From Streptomyces sp. 130 (lineage in GTDB: Bacteria > Actinomycetota > Actinomycetes > Streptomycetales > Streptomycetaceae): a stretch of DNA of 64,000 nucleotides. The notes below the pieces were generated by a model. The model saw only the letters and a list, made by a program, of their open reading frames with translations. It did no database searches and was not told the origin of the DNA. Positions 17,823 through 27,133 of this stretch are shown here, piece by piece. The stretch spans positions 62,001 to 126,000 of the forward strand of contig NZ_VJNO01000006.1 of the NCBI RefSeq assembly GCF_007096885.1, in the 5' to 3' direction. Within the stretch, counting starts at the first letter, position 1; the number at the start of each line of letters is the position of its first letter. The position numbers and the translations under genes are program-made.

Positions 17823-18983
17823 ATGACGACCATGACCGGCGGCACGCCGCTCGACGTCCCCCGAGGTCTCGCGGGTGTCGTCGTGACCGAAACAGCGCTC
17901 GGGGATGTCCGGGGGCGCGAGGGCTTTTACCACTACCGCCAGTACTCGGCGGTCGAGCTTGCGCGAACCCGCGGCTTCGAGGACGTCTGGTATCTCATGA
18001 CCGAGGGCGAGCTGCCCGGCCCGGACGCGCGTGCCGACTTCGCCGCCCGCACCGCCGCCCTGCGCGTACTGCCCGACGCCGTACGCGAGGCACTGCCCGC
18101 CATAGCGCGTGCGAGCGCGGTCTCGGGCCCGCTCTCGGGGCTGCGCACGGCGCTCTCCCTGCTCGGCGCCTCGGCCGGATTCCGGCCGGTGTACGACATC
18201 GAAGCGGACCGGCGGCGGGCCGACGCCCTGGCGGTCTGCGCCGCGGTCCCCACCGTGCTGACCGCCCTGCACCGCCTCGGTCAGGGCCTCGAACCCGTCG
18301 AGCCGCGCGCCGACCTGCCGCACGCGGCCAACTACCTGTACATGCTCACCGGTTCCGTCCCGGACGAGGCCCGGGCCAGGGCGGTCGAGCAGTATCTGAT
18401 CTCCACCGTGGACCACGGCTTCAACGCCTCGACGTTCACCGGACGGGTCGTCGCCTCGACCGGAGCGGACGTCGCCGCCTGCCTGGTGGCCGCCGTCGGA
18501 GCGCTCTCCGGCCCCCTGCACGGCGGCGCCCCCAGCCGCGCCCTGGACACGCTCGACGCGATCGGCACTCCCGACCGCATCGACGGCTGGATCCGCGAAC
18601 GGGTGCTCGCCGGCGACCGGATCATGGGCTTCGGCCACCCGGTCTACCGCACCGAGGACCCCCGCTCGCGCATGCTGCGGTCCATCGCCCAGGGCTTCGG
18701 CGGCCCGCTCGTGGACTTCGCCGTCGAGGTGGAGCGCCAGGTCGAGGCGATCCTCGCCGAGCTGAAGCCGGGGCGCGAGCTGCACACCAACGTGGAGTTC
18801 TACGCCGGCGTGGTCATGGAGCTGTGCGGACTGCCGCGCGAGATGTTCACGCCCACCTTCTGCACGGCGCGGGTCGTGGGCTGGAGCGCCAATATCCTGG
18901 AGCAGGCGGAGGACTCGAAGATCATCCGCCCGGCGGCCCGCTATGCCGGCCCGCCCCCGCCGCAGCCGGTCCCCGCCGGCTGA
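17823..18983 (+). CDS. Citrate synthase / 2-methylcitrate synthase-like protein
   Basis: This 386-residue enzyme condenses oxaloacetate with acetyl-CoA or propionyl-CoA if active. The catalytic His residues are present (SGPLHGGAP and MGFGHPVY), but the third catalytic position, Asp in NVDFY of most family members, is Glu325 here (HTNVEFYAG). Pro also replaces the Arg after the second His. The ATG at 17823 follows GGAGG. The CobW gene follows 19 bases after the stop and is probably co-transcribed. Length fits the short bacterial type II/methylcitrate group, and substrate choice cannot be read from sequence. Confidence 0.85.
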   Translation: MTTMTGGTPLDVPRGLAGVVVTETALGDVRGREGFYHYRQYSAVELARTRGFEDVWYLMTEGELPGPDARADFAARTAALRVLPDAVREALPAIARASAVSGPLSGLRTALSLLGASAGFRPVYDIEADRRRADALAVCAAVPTVLTALHRLGQGLEPVEPRADLPHAANYLYMLTGSVPDEARARAVEQYLISTVDHGFNASTFTGRVVASTGADVAACLVAAVGALSGPLHGGAPSRALDTLDAIGTPDRIDGWIRERVLAGDRIMGFGHPVYRTEDPRSRMLRSIAQGFGGPLVDFAVEVERQVEAILAELKPGRELHTNVEFYAGVVMELCGLPREMFTPTFCTARVVGWSANILEQAEDSKIIRPAARYAGPPPPQPVPAG

Positions 18984-19002
18984 CCCCGCAGGAAGGCATC
19001 CG

Positions 19003-20106
19003 TTGAGCTCGTCGTCGCCCCATCGCCCCCGCATTCCGGTCGTCGTCCTCGCCGGGTTCCTGGGGTCCGGCAAGACGACGCTGCTCAACCACCTCCTGCT
19101 GCACCGCGCGGGCAACCGGATCGGCGTGATCGTCAACGACTTCGGGGCCATCGAGATCGACGCCATGACGGTCTCCGGGCAGGTCGGGTCCACCGTGTCG
19201 CTGGGCGGCGGCTGCCTGTGCTGCGCGGTCGACGCGAGCGAACTGGACGCCTATCTGGAGACCCTGACCCGGCCCTCCGCCCGGCTCGACGTCATCGTCA
19301 TCGAGGCGAGCGGCCTCGCCGAGCCGCAGGAACTCGTCCGCATGATCCTCGCCAGCGACAACCCGCACATCCTGTACGGGGGACTGGTCGAGGTGGTCGA
19401 CGCGGCCGAGTTCGAGGCGACCAGGGAACGCCATCCGGAGATCGGACGCCATCTCGCGGTGGCCGACCTCGTCGTGCTCAACAAGACCGACCGGGCCGGG
19501 GACGAGGAGTGCGCCCGCGTCCGCAGGGCGGTCGCGGAGACGGGCAGCACGGCCGCGATCATCCCGGCCACGTACGGCCGCGTCGACCCCGCGCTGCTCT
19601 TCGACCCGGCCCTGCGGCCCGACGGCGAGGAGAGGGCCCGGCAGCTCACCTTCGAGGACCTCTACCTGGAGGAGCGCGCGGCGGAGGACCGCGCCGGGCA
19701 CGGGGGCCATCTGCACACCGCGTACCAGAGCGTCGACTTCGACTCCGGCGTGCCGATGGACCCCCGCCGGCTGATGCGGTTCCTCGACACCCGGCCCAAG
19801 GGCCTCTACCGCATCAAGGGTTACGTCGACTTCGGCGCGGGCGACCCCGGCAACGCCTACGGGGTGCACGCCGTCGGCAGATTCCTGCGATTCACCCCCA
19901 GGCCCTGGAGGCGCGGCGAGCCGAAGCGGACCCAGCTCGTCCTGATCGGCTCCGGCATCGACGTACCGGCCCTGCGCGAGGAACTGGAGAGCTGTCGGGT
20001 CACGGAGGACCCGGCGGCCGGGGAAACGCGGCAGGACGCCGCACACGAGCGAGCCATGTGGGGCGTCCTGCGTTACGTACAACAGCCGGGCGACGACGAC
20101 GCGTAG
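19003..20106 (+). CDS. CobW/COG0523-family GTP-binding metallochaperone-like protein
   Basis: This 367-residue G3E-family P-loop GTPase has Walker A GFLGSGKT near residue 18, the metal-binding CLCC motif in GGGCLCCAVD near 70, a Walker B-like IVIEASGLAEP, and the guanine-specific NKTD near 160. The CobW C-terminal domain is about residues 240-345. The family delivers zinc or other metals to client proteins. The TTG at 19003 follows GGAAGG with a six-base spacer. A short His-rich loop (HGGHLHTAYQ) near 235 could bind metal. It follows the citrate synthase gene closely; no zinc-uptake-regulator site was recognised upstream. Confidence 0.88.
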   Translation: MSSSSPHRPRIPVVVLAGFLGSGKTTLLNHLLLHRAGNRIGVIVNDFGAIEIDAMTVSGQVGSTVSLGGGCLCCAVDASELDAYLETLTRPSARLDVIVIEASGLAEPQELVRMILASDNPHILYGGLVEVVDAAEFEATRERHPEIGRHLAVADLVVLNKTDRAGDEECARVRRAVAETGSTAAIIPATYGRVDPALLFDPALRPDGEERARQLTFEDLYLEERAAEDRAGHGGHLHTAYQSVDFDSGVPMDPRRLMRFLDTRPKGLYRIKGYVDFGAGDPGNAYGVHAVGRFLRFTPRPWRRGEPKRTQLVLIGSGIDVPALREELESCRVTEDPAAGETRQDAAHERAMWGVLRYVQQPGDDDA

Positions 20107-20135
20107 GGTCTCCCGCCGCAGCCGGGCCGGACGGA

Positions 20136-22586
20136 CTACGCCGGGCCGGCGACCACCGCGACCGGATCCTCCAGCGGCGTCCCCGAACCGTCGCGTCGCG
20201 GGTCGGGCTCGGGCAGCGAGGCCGGAGCGCCGTTCTTCTGCGCGGCCCTGGCCGGCAGCGCGCCCGCCCAGGCGAACACCAGCACGTCCTCACCCTTCAG
20301 GAACCGCTGACAGCGCACCCCGCCGGTCGCCCGGCCCTTGCGCGGATACTGGTCGAACGGGGTGAGCTTGCAGGTCAGGACCGAGTCGTCCAGCGTGCCG
20401 TGCGAACCGGCGACCGTGAAGACCGCGGCGTCCGCCGCCGGGTCCACCGCCGCGAAGGAGAGCACCTGCGCTCCCGCCCCCAGCTTGACGCCCGCCATAC
20501 CGCCGGCCGCCCGCCCCTGCGGACGCACCTGCGCGGCCGGATAACGCAGGAGCTGCGCGTCCGAGGTGATGAAGACCAGGTCTTCCTCACCCGTCCGAAG
20601 CTCCGTCGCGCCGACGATCCGGTCACCGTCCTTGAGGGTGATGACCTCCAGCTCGTCCTTGTTGGCCGGGTAGTCCGGCACCACGCGCTTGACGACGCCC
20701 TGCAGGGTGCCGATGGCGAGACCCGGTGACGACTCGTCGAGCGTGGTGAGGCAGACGACCTCCTCGTCGGGCCCCAGCGTGAGGAACTCGCCGACCATCG
20801 CCCCGCCCGACAGATTGGGCGCCGCGTGCGTGTCCGGCAGCTGGGGGAGATCGATCACCGGCAGCCGCAGCAGCCGCCCACCGGACGTCACCACCCCGAC
20901 GTCACCGCGAGCCGTCGCCGCCACCGCCGAGACGATGACATCGTGCTTGGACCGCTTGGCGCCCTCCGGGACGACGATCGGCTCGTCGTTGGCCGTGCGC
21001 GCCAGCAGACCCGTCGAGGACAGCAGCACCCGGCAGGGGTCGTCCGCCACCTCCAGCGGCACCGACGCCACCTGCGAACCGGCCGACTCGAGCAGCACCG
21101 TACGCCGGGCCGTACCGAACTTCTTCGCGACCGCGGCCAGTTCCGCGGAGACCAGCTTCCGCAGCTCGGTGTCCGATTCCAGGATCGACGTCAGCTCGGC
21201 GATCTCGGCGTCCAGCCGGTCCCGCTCGCTCTCCAGCTCGATCCGGTCGAACCGGGTCAGCCGGCGCAGCGGCGTGTCCAGGATGTACTGCGTCTGGATC
21301 TCGCTCAGCGAGAAGCGCTCCATGAGCCGCTCCTTCGCCTGCGCCGAATTGTCGCTGGACCGGATGAGGCGGATGACCTCGTCGATGTCGACCAGCGCGA
21401 CGAGCAGGCCCTCGACCAGATGCAGCCGGTTGCGGCGCTTGGTCCGGCGGAACTCGCTGCGCCGGCGCACCACGTCGAACCGGTGGTCGAGATAGACCTC
21501 CAGCAGCTCCTTCAGCCCCAGCGTGAGCGGCTGGCCGTCGACCAGCGCCACGTTGTTGATGCCGAAGGACTCCTCCATCGGCGTCAGCTTGTAGAGCTGC
21601 TCCAGCACCGCCTCCGGCACGAAGCCGTTCTTGATCTCGATGACCAGACGCAGGCCGTGCGAGCGGTCCGTGAGGTCCTTGACGTCCGCGATGCCCTGGA
21701 GCTTCTTCGCCGAGACCAGGTCCTTGATCTTGGAGATGACCTTCTCGGGGCCGACGGTGAAGGGCAGTTCGGTGACGACCAGACCTTTGCGGCGCGGCGT
21801 GACGTTCTCCACGGCGGCCGTGGCACGGATCTTGAACGAGCCGCGGCCGTTGGCGTAGGCGTCCTTGATGCCGCCGAGGCCCACGATCCGCCCGCCCGTC
21901 GGCAGGTCGGGACCGGGGACGAACCGCATCAGCGTCTCCAGGTCGGCGCCCGGATGCTTGATCAGATGCCGGGCCGCGGCGATGACCTCGCCCAGGTTGT
22001 GCGGCGGCATGTTGGTCGCCATGCCGACCGCGATCCCGGTCGTGCCGTTGACCAGGAGGTTGGGGTAGGCCGCCGGGAGGACGACCGGCTCCTGCTCCTG
22101 ACCGTCGTAGTTCGACTGGAAGGCGACCGTCTCCTCGTCGATCGACTCCGTCATCAGCGAGGTCGCGTCGGCCATCCGGCACTCGGTGTACCGCATGGCG
22201 GCGGGCGGGTCGTCGTTGCCCATGGAGCCGAAGTTCCCGTGTCCGTCGACGAGGGGGAGGCGCATGGAGAACGGCTGGGCCATACGCACCAGGGCGTCGT
22301 AGATCGACGCGTCGCCGTGCGGGTGCAGCTTGCCCATGACCTCGCCGACGACCCGGGCGCACTTCACGAAGCCGCGGTCCGGGCGCAGGCCCATCTCGTT
22401 CATCTGGTACACGATGCGGCGGTGCACCGGCTTCAAGCCGTCACGGGCGTCCGGCAGTGCCCGGGAGTAGATCACCGAGTACGCGTACTCGAGGAAGGAG
22501 CCCTGCATTTCGTCGACGACGTCGATGTCGAGGATCTTCTCCTCGAAGTCGACCGGCGGCGGGGTCTTCGTGCTGCGGCGGGCCAT
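20136..22586 (-). CDS. parC: DNA topoisomerase IV subunit A (ParC)
   Basis: This is the DNA-cleaving subunit (816 residues) that works with ParE. The winged-helix and tower core (about residues 30-480) contains the active-site Tyr133 (AMRYTECRM) and the quinolone-determining region [19 protein letters not shown]. The C-terminal beta-pinwheel follows (about 500-800), with repeats such as [16 protein letters not shown]. That last sequence resembles a degenerate GyrA-box (QRRGGKG), which favours decatenation over supercoiling. The ATG at 22586 gives the normal N-terminus. It is transcribed toward the CobW gene and divergent from the M16 pair. Confidence 0.92.
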   Translation of the reverse strand: MARRSTKTPPPVDFEEKILDIDVVDEMQGSFLEYAYSVIYSRALPDARDGLKPVHRRIVYQMNEMGLRPDRGFVKCARVVGEVMGKLHPHGDASIYDALVRMAQPFSMRLPLVDGHGNFGSMGNDDPPAAMRYTECRMADATSLMTESIDEETVAFQSNYDGQEQEPVVLPAAYPNLLVNGTTGIAVGMATNMPPHNLGEVIAAARHLIKHPGADLETLMRFVPGPDLPTGGRIVGLGGIKDAYANGRGSFKIRATAAVENVTPRRKGLVVTELPFTVGPEKVISKIKDLVSAKKLQGIADVKDLTDRSHGLRLVIEIKNGFVPEAVLEQLYKLTPMEESFGINNVALVDGQPLTLGLKELLEVYLDHRFDVVRRRSEFRRTKRRNRLHLVEGLLVALVDIDEVIRLIRSSDNSAQAKERLMERFSLSEIQTQYILDTPLRRLTRFDRIELESERDRLDAEIAELTSILESDTELRKLVSAELAAVAKKFGTARRTVLLESAGSQVASVPLEVADDPCRVLLSSTGLLARTANDEPIVVPEGAKRSKHDVIVSAVAATARGDVGVVTSGGRLLRLPVIDLPQLPDTHAAPNLSGGAMVGEFLTLGPDEEVVCLTTLDESSPGLAIGTLQGVVKRVVPDYPANKDELEVITLKDGDRIVGATELRTGEEDLVFITSDAQLLRYPAAQVRPQGRAAGGMAGVKLGAGAQVLSFAAVDPAADAAVFTVAGSHGTLDDSVLTCKLTPFDQYPRKGRATGGVRCQRFLKGEDVLVFAWAGALPARAAQKNGAPASLPEPDPRRDGSGTPLEDPVAVVAGPA

Positions 22587-22896
22587 CGCTGCTGCGACTC
22601 CTTCACGGATTTCGAGCGGGCAACCTCAGGTTCCCTCAGGTTCTGACGCGCTCCATTGTGGACCGCCCCACTGACAACCCCGACCTCGACCCGTCCCAAA
22701 GGGCCCACGCCGTCCGCCCCGAGGCGGCGGAGGACCACCTTCCGGGGAATTTCGCTCGCAGCTTCGCCGCACGGGAACTTCGGCAGGTGCCGGTTCGCTT
22801 GCATACAGTGTCGGGTGTCTTGAAGCAACCTTCGAAGCAGCCTCCCGCAACGGCTTCTTCATATGGACATCCAGTAGCGCGATCGAAGGGACGTAC
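22587..22896. other. Divergent promoter region between parC and the M16 peptidase pair
   Basis: This is a 310-bp gap. TACAGT (22804-22809) is a possible -10 for the rightward peptidase operon, with no clear -35. Nothing further was recognised. Confidence 0.3.
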
Positions 22897-24264
22897 ATGC
22901 CCATGGGTCACACGGCCACAGCCCAGGCCGGCTCCGGCGGGCTGACAGCGACCGAGCACCGTCTGGCCAACGGCCTGCGCGTGGTGCTCTCCGAGGACCA
23001 TCTGACCCCGGTCGCGGCGGTGTGCCTCTGGTACGACGTCGGCTCACGCCACGAGGTCGAGGGCCGCACGGGCCTGGCCCACCTCTTCGAGCACCTGATG
23101 TTCCAGGGCTCCGGCCAGGTCAAGGGGAACGGACACTTCGAGCTGGTCCAGGGCGCCGGCGGCTCGCTCAACGGAACGACCAGTTTCGAGCGGACCAACT
23201 ACTTCGAGACGATGCCCACGCACCAGCTGGAGCTGGCCCTGTGGCTCGAGGCCGACCGCATGGGCTCGCTGCTCGCCGCGCTCGACGAGGAGTCCATGGA
23301 GAACCAGCGCGACGTCGTCAAGAACGAGCGCCGCCAGCGCTACGACAACGTCCCGTACGGCACCGCGTTCGAGCGGCTGACCGCCCTGGCCTACCCCGAG
23401 GGCCACCCGTACCACCACACCCCGATCGGCTCCATGGCCGACCTGGACGCGGCGACCCTGGAGGATGCCCGCGCCTTCTTCCGTACGTATTACGCGCCGA
23501 ACAACGCGGTGCTGTCGGTCGTCGGCGACATCGACCCCGAGCAGACCCTCGCCTGGATCGAGAAGTACTTCGGCTCCATCCCGTCCCACGACGGCAAGCA
23601 GCCGCCGCGCGACGGCTCGCTGCCCACGATCATGGGCGGCCAGCTGCGCGAGGAGGTGCGCGAGGAGGTGCCGGCGCGCGCCCTGATGGCCGCGTACCGG
23701 CTGCCCCACGACGGCACCCGCGAGTGCGACGCCGCGGACCTCGCCCTGACCGTGCTCGGCGGCGGGGAGTCCTCCCGGCTGCACAACCGCCTGGTCCGGC
23801 GCGACCGTACGGCCGTGGCCGCCGGCTTCGGACTGCTCCGGCTCGCCGGCGCGCCCTCCCTGGGCTGGCTGGACGTCAAGACGTCCGGCGGCGTCGAGGT
23901 GGCGGAGATCGAGACCGCGGTCGACGAGGAGCTGGCCCGGTTCGCCGAGGAGGGTCCCACGGCCGAGGAGATGGAGCGCGCCCAGGCCCAGTTGGAGCGC
24001 GAGTGGCTGGACCGCCTCGGCACGGTCGCGGGCCGCGCCGACGAACTGTGCCGGTATGCCGTGCTGTTCGGCGACCCGCAGCTCGCGCTGTCCGCCGTGA
24101 ACCGGGTCCTCGATGTCACCGCCGAGGAGGTCAAGGCCGCCGCGCGGGCGCAGCTGCGGCCCGACAACCGGGCGGTCCTGGTCTATGAACCGGTCGAGCC
24201 GGCCGAGACCGCCGAAGAGGCCGCCGCCACCGACACCGACGCGCAGGAAGGGGCGGACCAGTGA
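22897..24264 (+). CDS. M16 zinc metallopeptidase, catalytic subunit
   Basis: This is a 455-residue pitrilysin/processing-peptidase-type protease. The inverted zinc motif HxxEH is at residues 62-66 (HLFEH), and the downstream ENQRDVVKNERRQRYDN segment supplies the third ligand Glu. Two M16 half-domains are visible. No signal peptide is apparent, so a cytoplasmic location is likely. The ATG at 22897 follows GAAGGGA. The gene overlaps the next by four bases (GTGA), consistent with a heterodimer of a catalytic and a non-catalytic chain. Substrates are unknown; clearing of peptides is a plausible role. Confidence 0.92.
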   Translation: MPMGHTATAQAGSGGLTATEHRLANGLRVVLSEDHLTPVAAVCLWYDVGSRHEVEGRTGLAHLFEHLMFQGSGQVKGNGHFELVQGAGGSLNGTTSFERTNYFETMPTHQLELALWLEADRMGSLLAALDEESMENQRDVVKNERRQRYDNVPYGTAFERLTALAYPEGHPYHHTPIGSMADLDAATLEDARAFFRTYYAPNNAVLSVVGDIDPEQTLAWIEKYFGSIPSHDGKQPPRDGSLPTIMGGQLREEVREEVPARALMAAYRLPHDGTRECDAADLALTVLGGGESSRLHNRLVRRDRTAVAAGFGLLRLAGAPSLGWLDVKTSGGVEVAEIETAVDEELARFAEEGPTAEEMERAQAQLEREWLDRLGTVAGRADELCRYAVLFGDPQLALSAVNRVLDVTAEEVKAAARAQLRPDNRAVLVYEPVEPAETAEEAAATDTDAQEGADQ

Positions 24265-25673
24265 CCGACGCTGCCGCGACTGAAGTTTCGATGCAGTTCC
24301 ACCCCCAGCCCGCACCCGGCGTGGCCCGGCCCTGGGCCTTCCCCGCGCCCGAGCGGAGCTCCCTGCCCAACGGCCTCACCGTCCTGCGCTGTGACCGCCC
24401 CGGCCAGCAGGTCGTCGCCGTCGAGATCTTCCTCGCCGCCCCCCTGGACGCCGAGCCCGAGGGCCTGGACGGCGTGGCCACGATCATGTCGCGCGCCCTG
24501 TCCGAGGGCACCGACAAGCAGAGCGCCGAGGAGTTCGCCGCCGAGCTGGAGCGGTGCGGCGCCACCCTCGACGCCCACGCCGACCACCCCGGCGTCCGGG
24601 TCTCCCTGGAGGTCCCGGCCTCTCGCCTGGCCAAGGCGCTCGGCCTGGTCGCCGAGGCCCTGCGGGCGCCGGCCTTCGCCGACAGCGAGATCGAGCGCCT
24701 GGTGCGCAACCGGCTGGACGAGATCCCGCACGAGCACGCCAACCCGGCCCGCCGCGCGGCCAAGCAGCTCTCCAAGGAACTGTTCCCGGCAACGGCCCGC
24801 ATGTCGCGCCCGCGTCTGGGCACCGAGGAGACCATCGAGCGGATCGACGCCGCGGCCGTGCGCGCCTTCTACGACGCGCACATCCGCCCGTCCACCGCCA
24901 CCGCCGTGGTCGTCGGCGACCTCACCGGCATCGACCTGGACGCGCTGCTCGCCGAAACCCTCGGCGACTGGTCCGGGGACGCCTCCGAGCCCCGCCCCGT
25001 CCCCCCGATCACGGCCGACGACACCGGCCGGGTGATCATCGTCGACCGCCCCGGCGCGGTGCAGACGCAGCTGCTGATCGGCCGCATCGGCGCCGACCGC
25101 CACGACAGCGTGTGGCCGGCCCAGGTCCTCGGCACCTACTGCCTGGGCGGCACGCTGACCTCCAGGCTCGACCGGGTGCTGCGCGAGGAGAAGGGGTACA
25201 CCTACGGCGTGCGGGCCTTCGCCCAGGTGCTCCGCTCCGGCGCCGCCGATTCCGCCTCGGGGGCGACGGGCGCCGCGATGCTCGCCATCAGCGGTTCCGT
25301 GGACACGGAGTCCACCGGACCGGCGCTGGACGACCTGTGGAAGGTCCTGCGGACGCTGGCCGCCGAGGGCCTGACGGACGCCGAGCGCGAGACGGCCGTA
25401 CAGAATCTCGTGGGCGTCGCGCCCCTGAAGTTCGAGACGGCGGCCTCCGTCGCGAGCACCCTCGCCGACCAGGTGGAACAGCACCTCCCGGACGACTACC
25501 AGGCGACGCTGTACGCCCGCCTCGCGGAGACCGGCACGGTGGAGGCGACCGCGGCCGTGGTCAGCGCCTTCCCGGTGGACCGGCTGGTCACGGTCCTGGT
25601 CGGTGACGCCTCGCGCATCGAGGAGCCGGTCAGGGCGCTCGGTATCGGCGAGGTGTCGGTCGTCACCGGCTGA
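24261..25673 (+). CDS. M16 family protein, non-catalytic partner
   Basis: This 470-residue protein has the same two-lobe M16 fold but no HxxEH motif where the catalytic partner has HLFEH; the equivalent region reads GVATIMSRALSEGT. It keeps the family R/Y pair region (REEKGYTYGVRAFAQV), which in heterodimeric M16 enzymes contributes to substrate binding. The GTG at 24261 overlaps the previous stop, so the two are translated together. A strong terminator follows. It is best read as the regulatory or substrate-binding chain of a two-subunit peptidase. Confidence 0.9.
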   Translation: MTDAAATEVSMQFHPQPAPGVARPWAFPAPERSSLPNGLTVLRCDRPGQQVVAVEIFLAAPLDAEPEGLDGVATIMSRALSEGTDKQSAEEFAAELERCGATLDAHADHPGVRVSLEVPASRLAKALGLVAEALRAPAFADSEIERLVRNRLDEIPHEHANPARRAAKQLSKELFPATARMSRPRLGTEETIERIDAAAVRAFYDAHIRPSTATAVVVGDLTGIDLDALLAETLGDWSGDASEPRPVPPITADDTGRVIIVDRPGAVQTQLLIGRIGADRHDSVWPAQVLGTYCLGGTLTSRLDRVLREEKGYTYGVRAFAQVLRSGAADSASGATGAAMLAISGSVDTESTGPALDDLWKVLRTLAAEGLTDAERETAVQNLVGVAPLKFETAASVASTLADQVEQHLPDDYQATLYARLAETGTVEATAAVVSAFPVDRLVTVLVGDASRIEEPVRALGIGEVSVVTG

Positions 25674-25702
25674 CCCGTCGCTCAGCCCGCGGCACGGGCG
25701 GC

Positions 25703-25736
25703 GAGGGCTCCGGCGCGTGGTCGCGCCGGAGCCCTC
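25703..25736 (+). terminator. Terminator of the M16 peptidase operon
   Basis: A perfect 15-bp stem pairs 25703-25717 with 25722-25736 and has the four-base loop TGGT, 29 bases after the stop. Confidence 0.88.
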
Positions 25737-25904
25737 CGCGCATCTGGCCGCTGCCCGGCCCTTATGTGCCCTTTCGCCGTCAAGCGGCCCGATCGCCCTG
25801 TGGGATGCGCTACAAAACTCCGTGTCCGTTTGGTGGCGGGAAGTCCGTCCGCTTAGCGTCAGGTCGGCTGTCCGCCACTTGTACGCGCATCCATGACGTA
25901 CCGG

Positions 25905-26057
25905 GCAGCCATCGCCGAGTCCCCGTCAGGCGCGAGCCTGGGGAGCCGGGGACCCACACAGTCCCTGGGGTGAATCGGATGCCCGCGCTCCGTCCGGGGC
26001 GGGACATCCGTAGGAGACCTTCCTGCTCCGAACCCGTCAGCTAACCCGGTAGGCGAG
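25905..26057 (+). promoter_or_regulatory. c-di-AMP (ydaO/yuaA) riboswitch upstream of the M23 peptidase gene
   Basis: The leader of the M23 gene carries the conserved blocks of the ydaO class: GCCGAGTCC near 25914, GGGGAGCCGGGGACCC near 25940, GGGGTGAATCG near 25967, and a 3' part AACCCGTCAGCTAACCCGGTAGGCG from about 26031, described here by its segments. The blocks frame a variable GC-rich hairpin. The class binds c-di-AMP and turns expression down when the ligand is high. In actinobacteria it often precedes genes for cell-wall hydrolases. The rest of the 25674-26082 gap holds only the upstream terminator. Confidence 0.85.
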
Positions 26058-26082
26058 AAGGAAGGAAAGGACCAGCCACCCC

Positions 26083-26904
26083 ATGGCGTTCACCCGTGCC
26101 ACCGGGAAGCACCGTGCCCCGAGCCGCCTGACACGCGTCGGCGCCAAGGCCGTCGGTGTCACGACGCTCGCCGCCGGCGGCGTCATCGGCTCCCTGGCCT
26201 CCCCGGCCCTCGCCGCCGACGCCGGGACGGCCCCCGCCGCCGGCGAGACCGGCCTCTCCCAGCTCATCGCCATCGAGAACACCCTCGCCGACCGGATCGA
26301 CGCCCAGGCCGCGGCGCAGCGGCACCAGGCCGAGGCCGCCGAGAAGAAGGCGGCGGCCAGGAAGAAGGCCGAGGCCGTGAAGAAGAAGGCCGCCGAGAAG
26401 GCCGCCAAGGCGAAGGAGGCGGCCAAGGCGAAGGCCAGGGCCGCCCGCGAGGCGTCCGCCCGCGCCGGCCGTTCCACCACCCGCACCGCGCTGGGCTCGT
26501 CCTACCGGCTGCCCGTGGCCGGCTCGTACGTGACCACCGGCTACAAGTCCAGCGGCTCGCTCTGGTCGTCCGGCAGTCACTCCGGCATCGACTTCCACGC
26601 CGCGTCCGGCAGCTCCGTCGTCGCCGTCGGCGCCGGCACGGTGGTGGAGGCCGGCTGGGGCGGGGCGTACGGCAACAACATCGTGCTCCGCATGACGGAC
26701 GGCACGTACACCCAGTACGGCCACCTCTCCTCGATAGGCGTCTCCGGGGGACAGAGCGTCGCGGCCGGCCAGCAGATCGGGCTCTCCGGCTCGACCGGCA
26801 ACTCCACCGGTCCGCACCTCCACTTCGAGGCCCGGACCACACCTTCCTACGGCTCCGACATGGACCCGGTCGCCTATCTGCGCGCCCACGGCGTCAACGT
26901 CTGA
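26083..26904 (+). CDS. Secreted M23 (LytM) peptidoglycan endopeptidase
   Basis: This 273-residue cell-wall hydrolase has a signal peptide at about residues 1-44 (cleavage after ASPALA) and an Ala/Lys/Glu-rich coiled coil at about 75-125. A LytM domain spans about 145-270, with the zinc ligands in HSGIDFHA and the HLHFEAR motif. M23 enzymes cut peptide cross-links in peptidoglycan. The ATG at 26083 is 26 bases after a c-di-AMP riboswitch, tying wall remodelling to that osmotic and wall-stress signal. Terminators lie on both sides, so it is monocistronic. Confidence 0.93.
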   Translation: MAFTRATGKHRAPSRLTRVGAKAVGVTTLAAGGVIGSLASPALAADAGTAPAAGETGLSQLIAIENTLADRIDAQAAAQRHQAEAAEKKAAARKKAEAVKKKAAEKAAKAKEAAKAKARAAREASARAGRSTTRTALGSSYRLPVAGSYVTTGYKSSGSLWSSGSHSGIDFHAASGSSVVAVGAGTVVEAGWGGAYGNNIVLRMTDGTYTQYGHLSSIGVSGGQSVAAGQQIGLSGSTGNSTGPHLHFEARTTPSYGSDMDPVAYLRAHGVNV

Positions 26905-26924
26905 CCGGTCCCGGGCTCCGCACC

Positions 26925-26972
26925 GAAGGCCCCGGCGCTCCTTGCACCCAAGCGAGCCCCGCCGGGGCCTTC
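26925..26972 (+). terminator. Terminator of the M23 peptidase gene
   Basis: GAAGGCCCCGGCG (26925-26937) pairs with its complement at 26960-26972 across a 22-base loop, 21 bases after the stop. Confidence 0.8.
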
Positions 26973-27133
26973 GCCGTGCCCGGGCCCCGCCGCGCGCCTC
27001 CCGCCGCCTGTCCGCGGCCAAAAGATATTCATGAATTCCCGCCCGGCATCGGAAAGGCGACCGCATTGCAATAGAGTCGCGCCAGAGGTGTCGATCGGCC
27101 GCTGTTCGCGGGGATTGAGGCGGAGGTTCGGAC

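Noticed and set aside
20826..22646. Long open frame on the plus strand opposite parC
   Set aside because: It is the antisense of a clearly recognisable ParC; the product is His/Val/Arg-rich without any family features, as expected of high-GC shadow frames.
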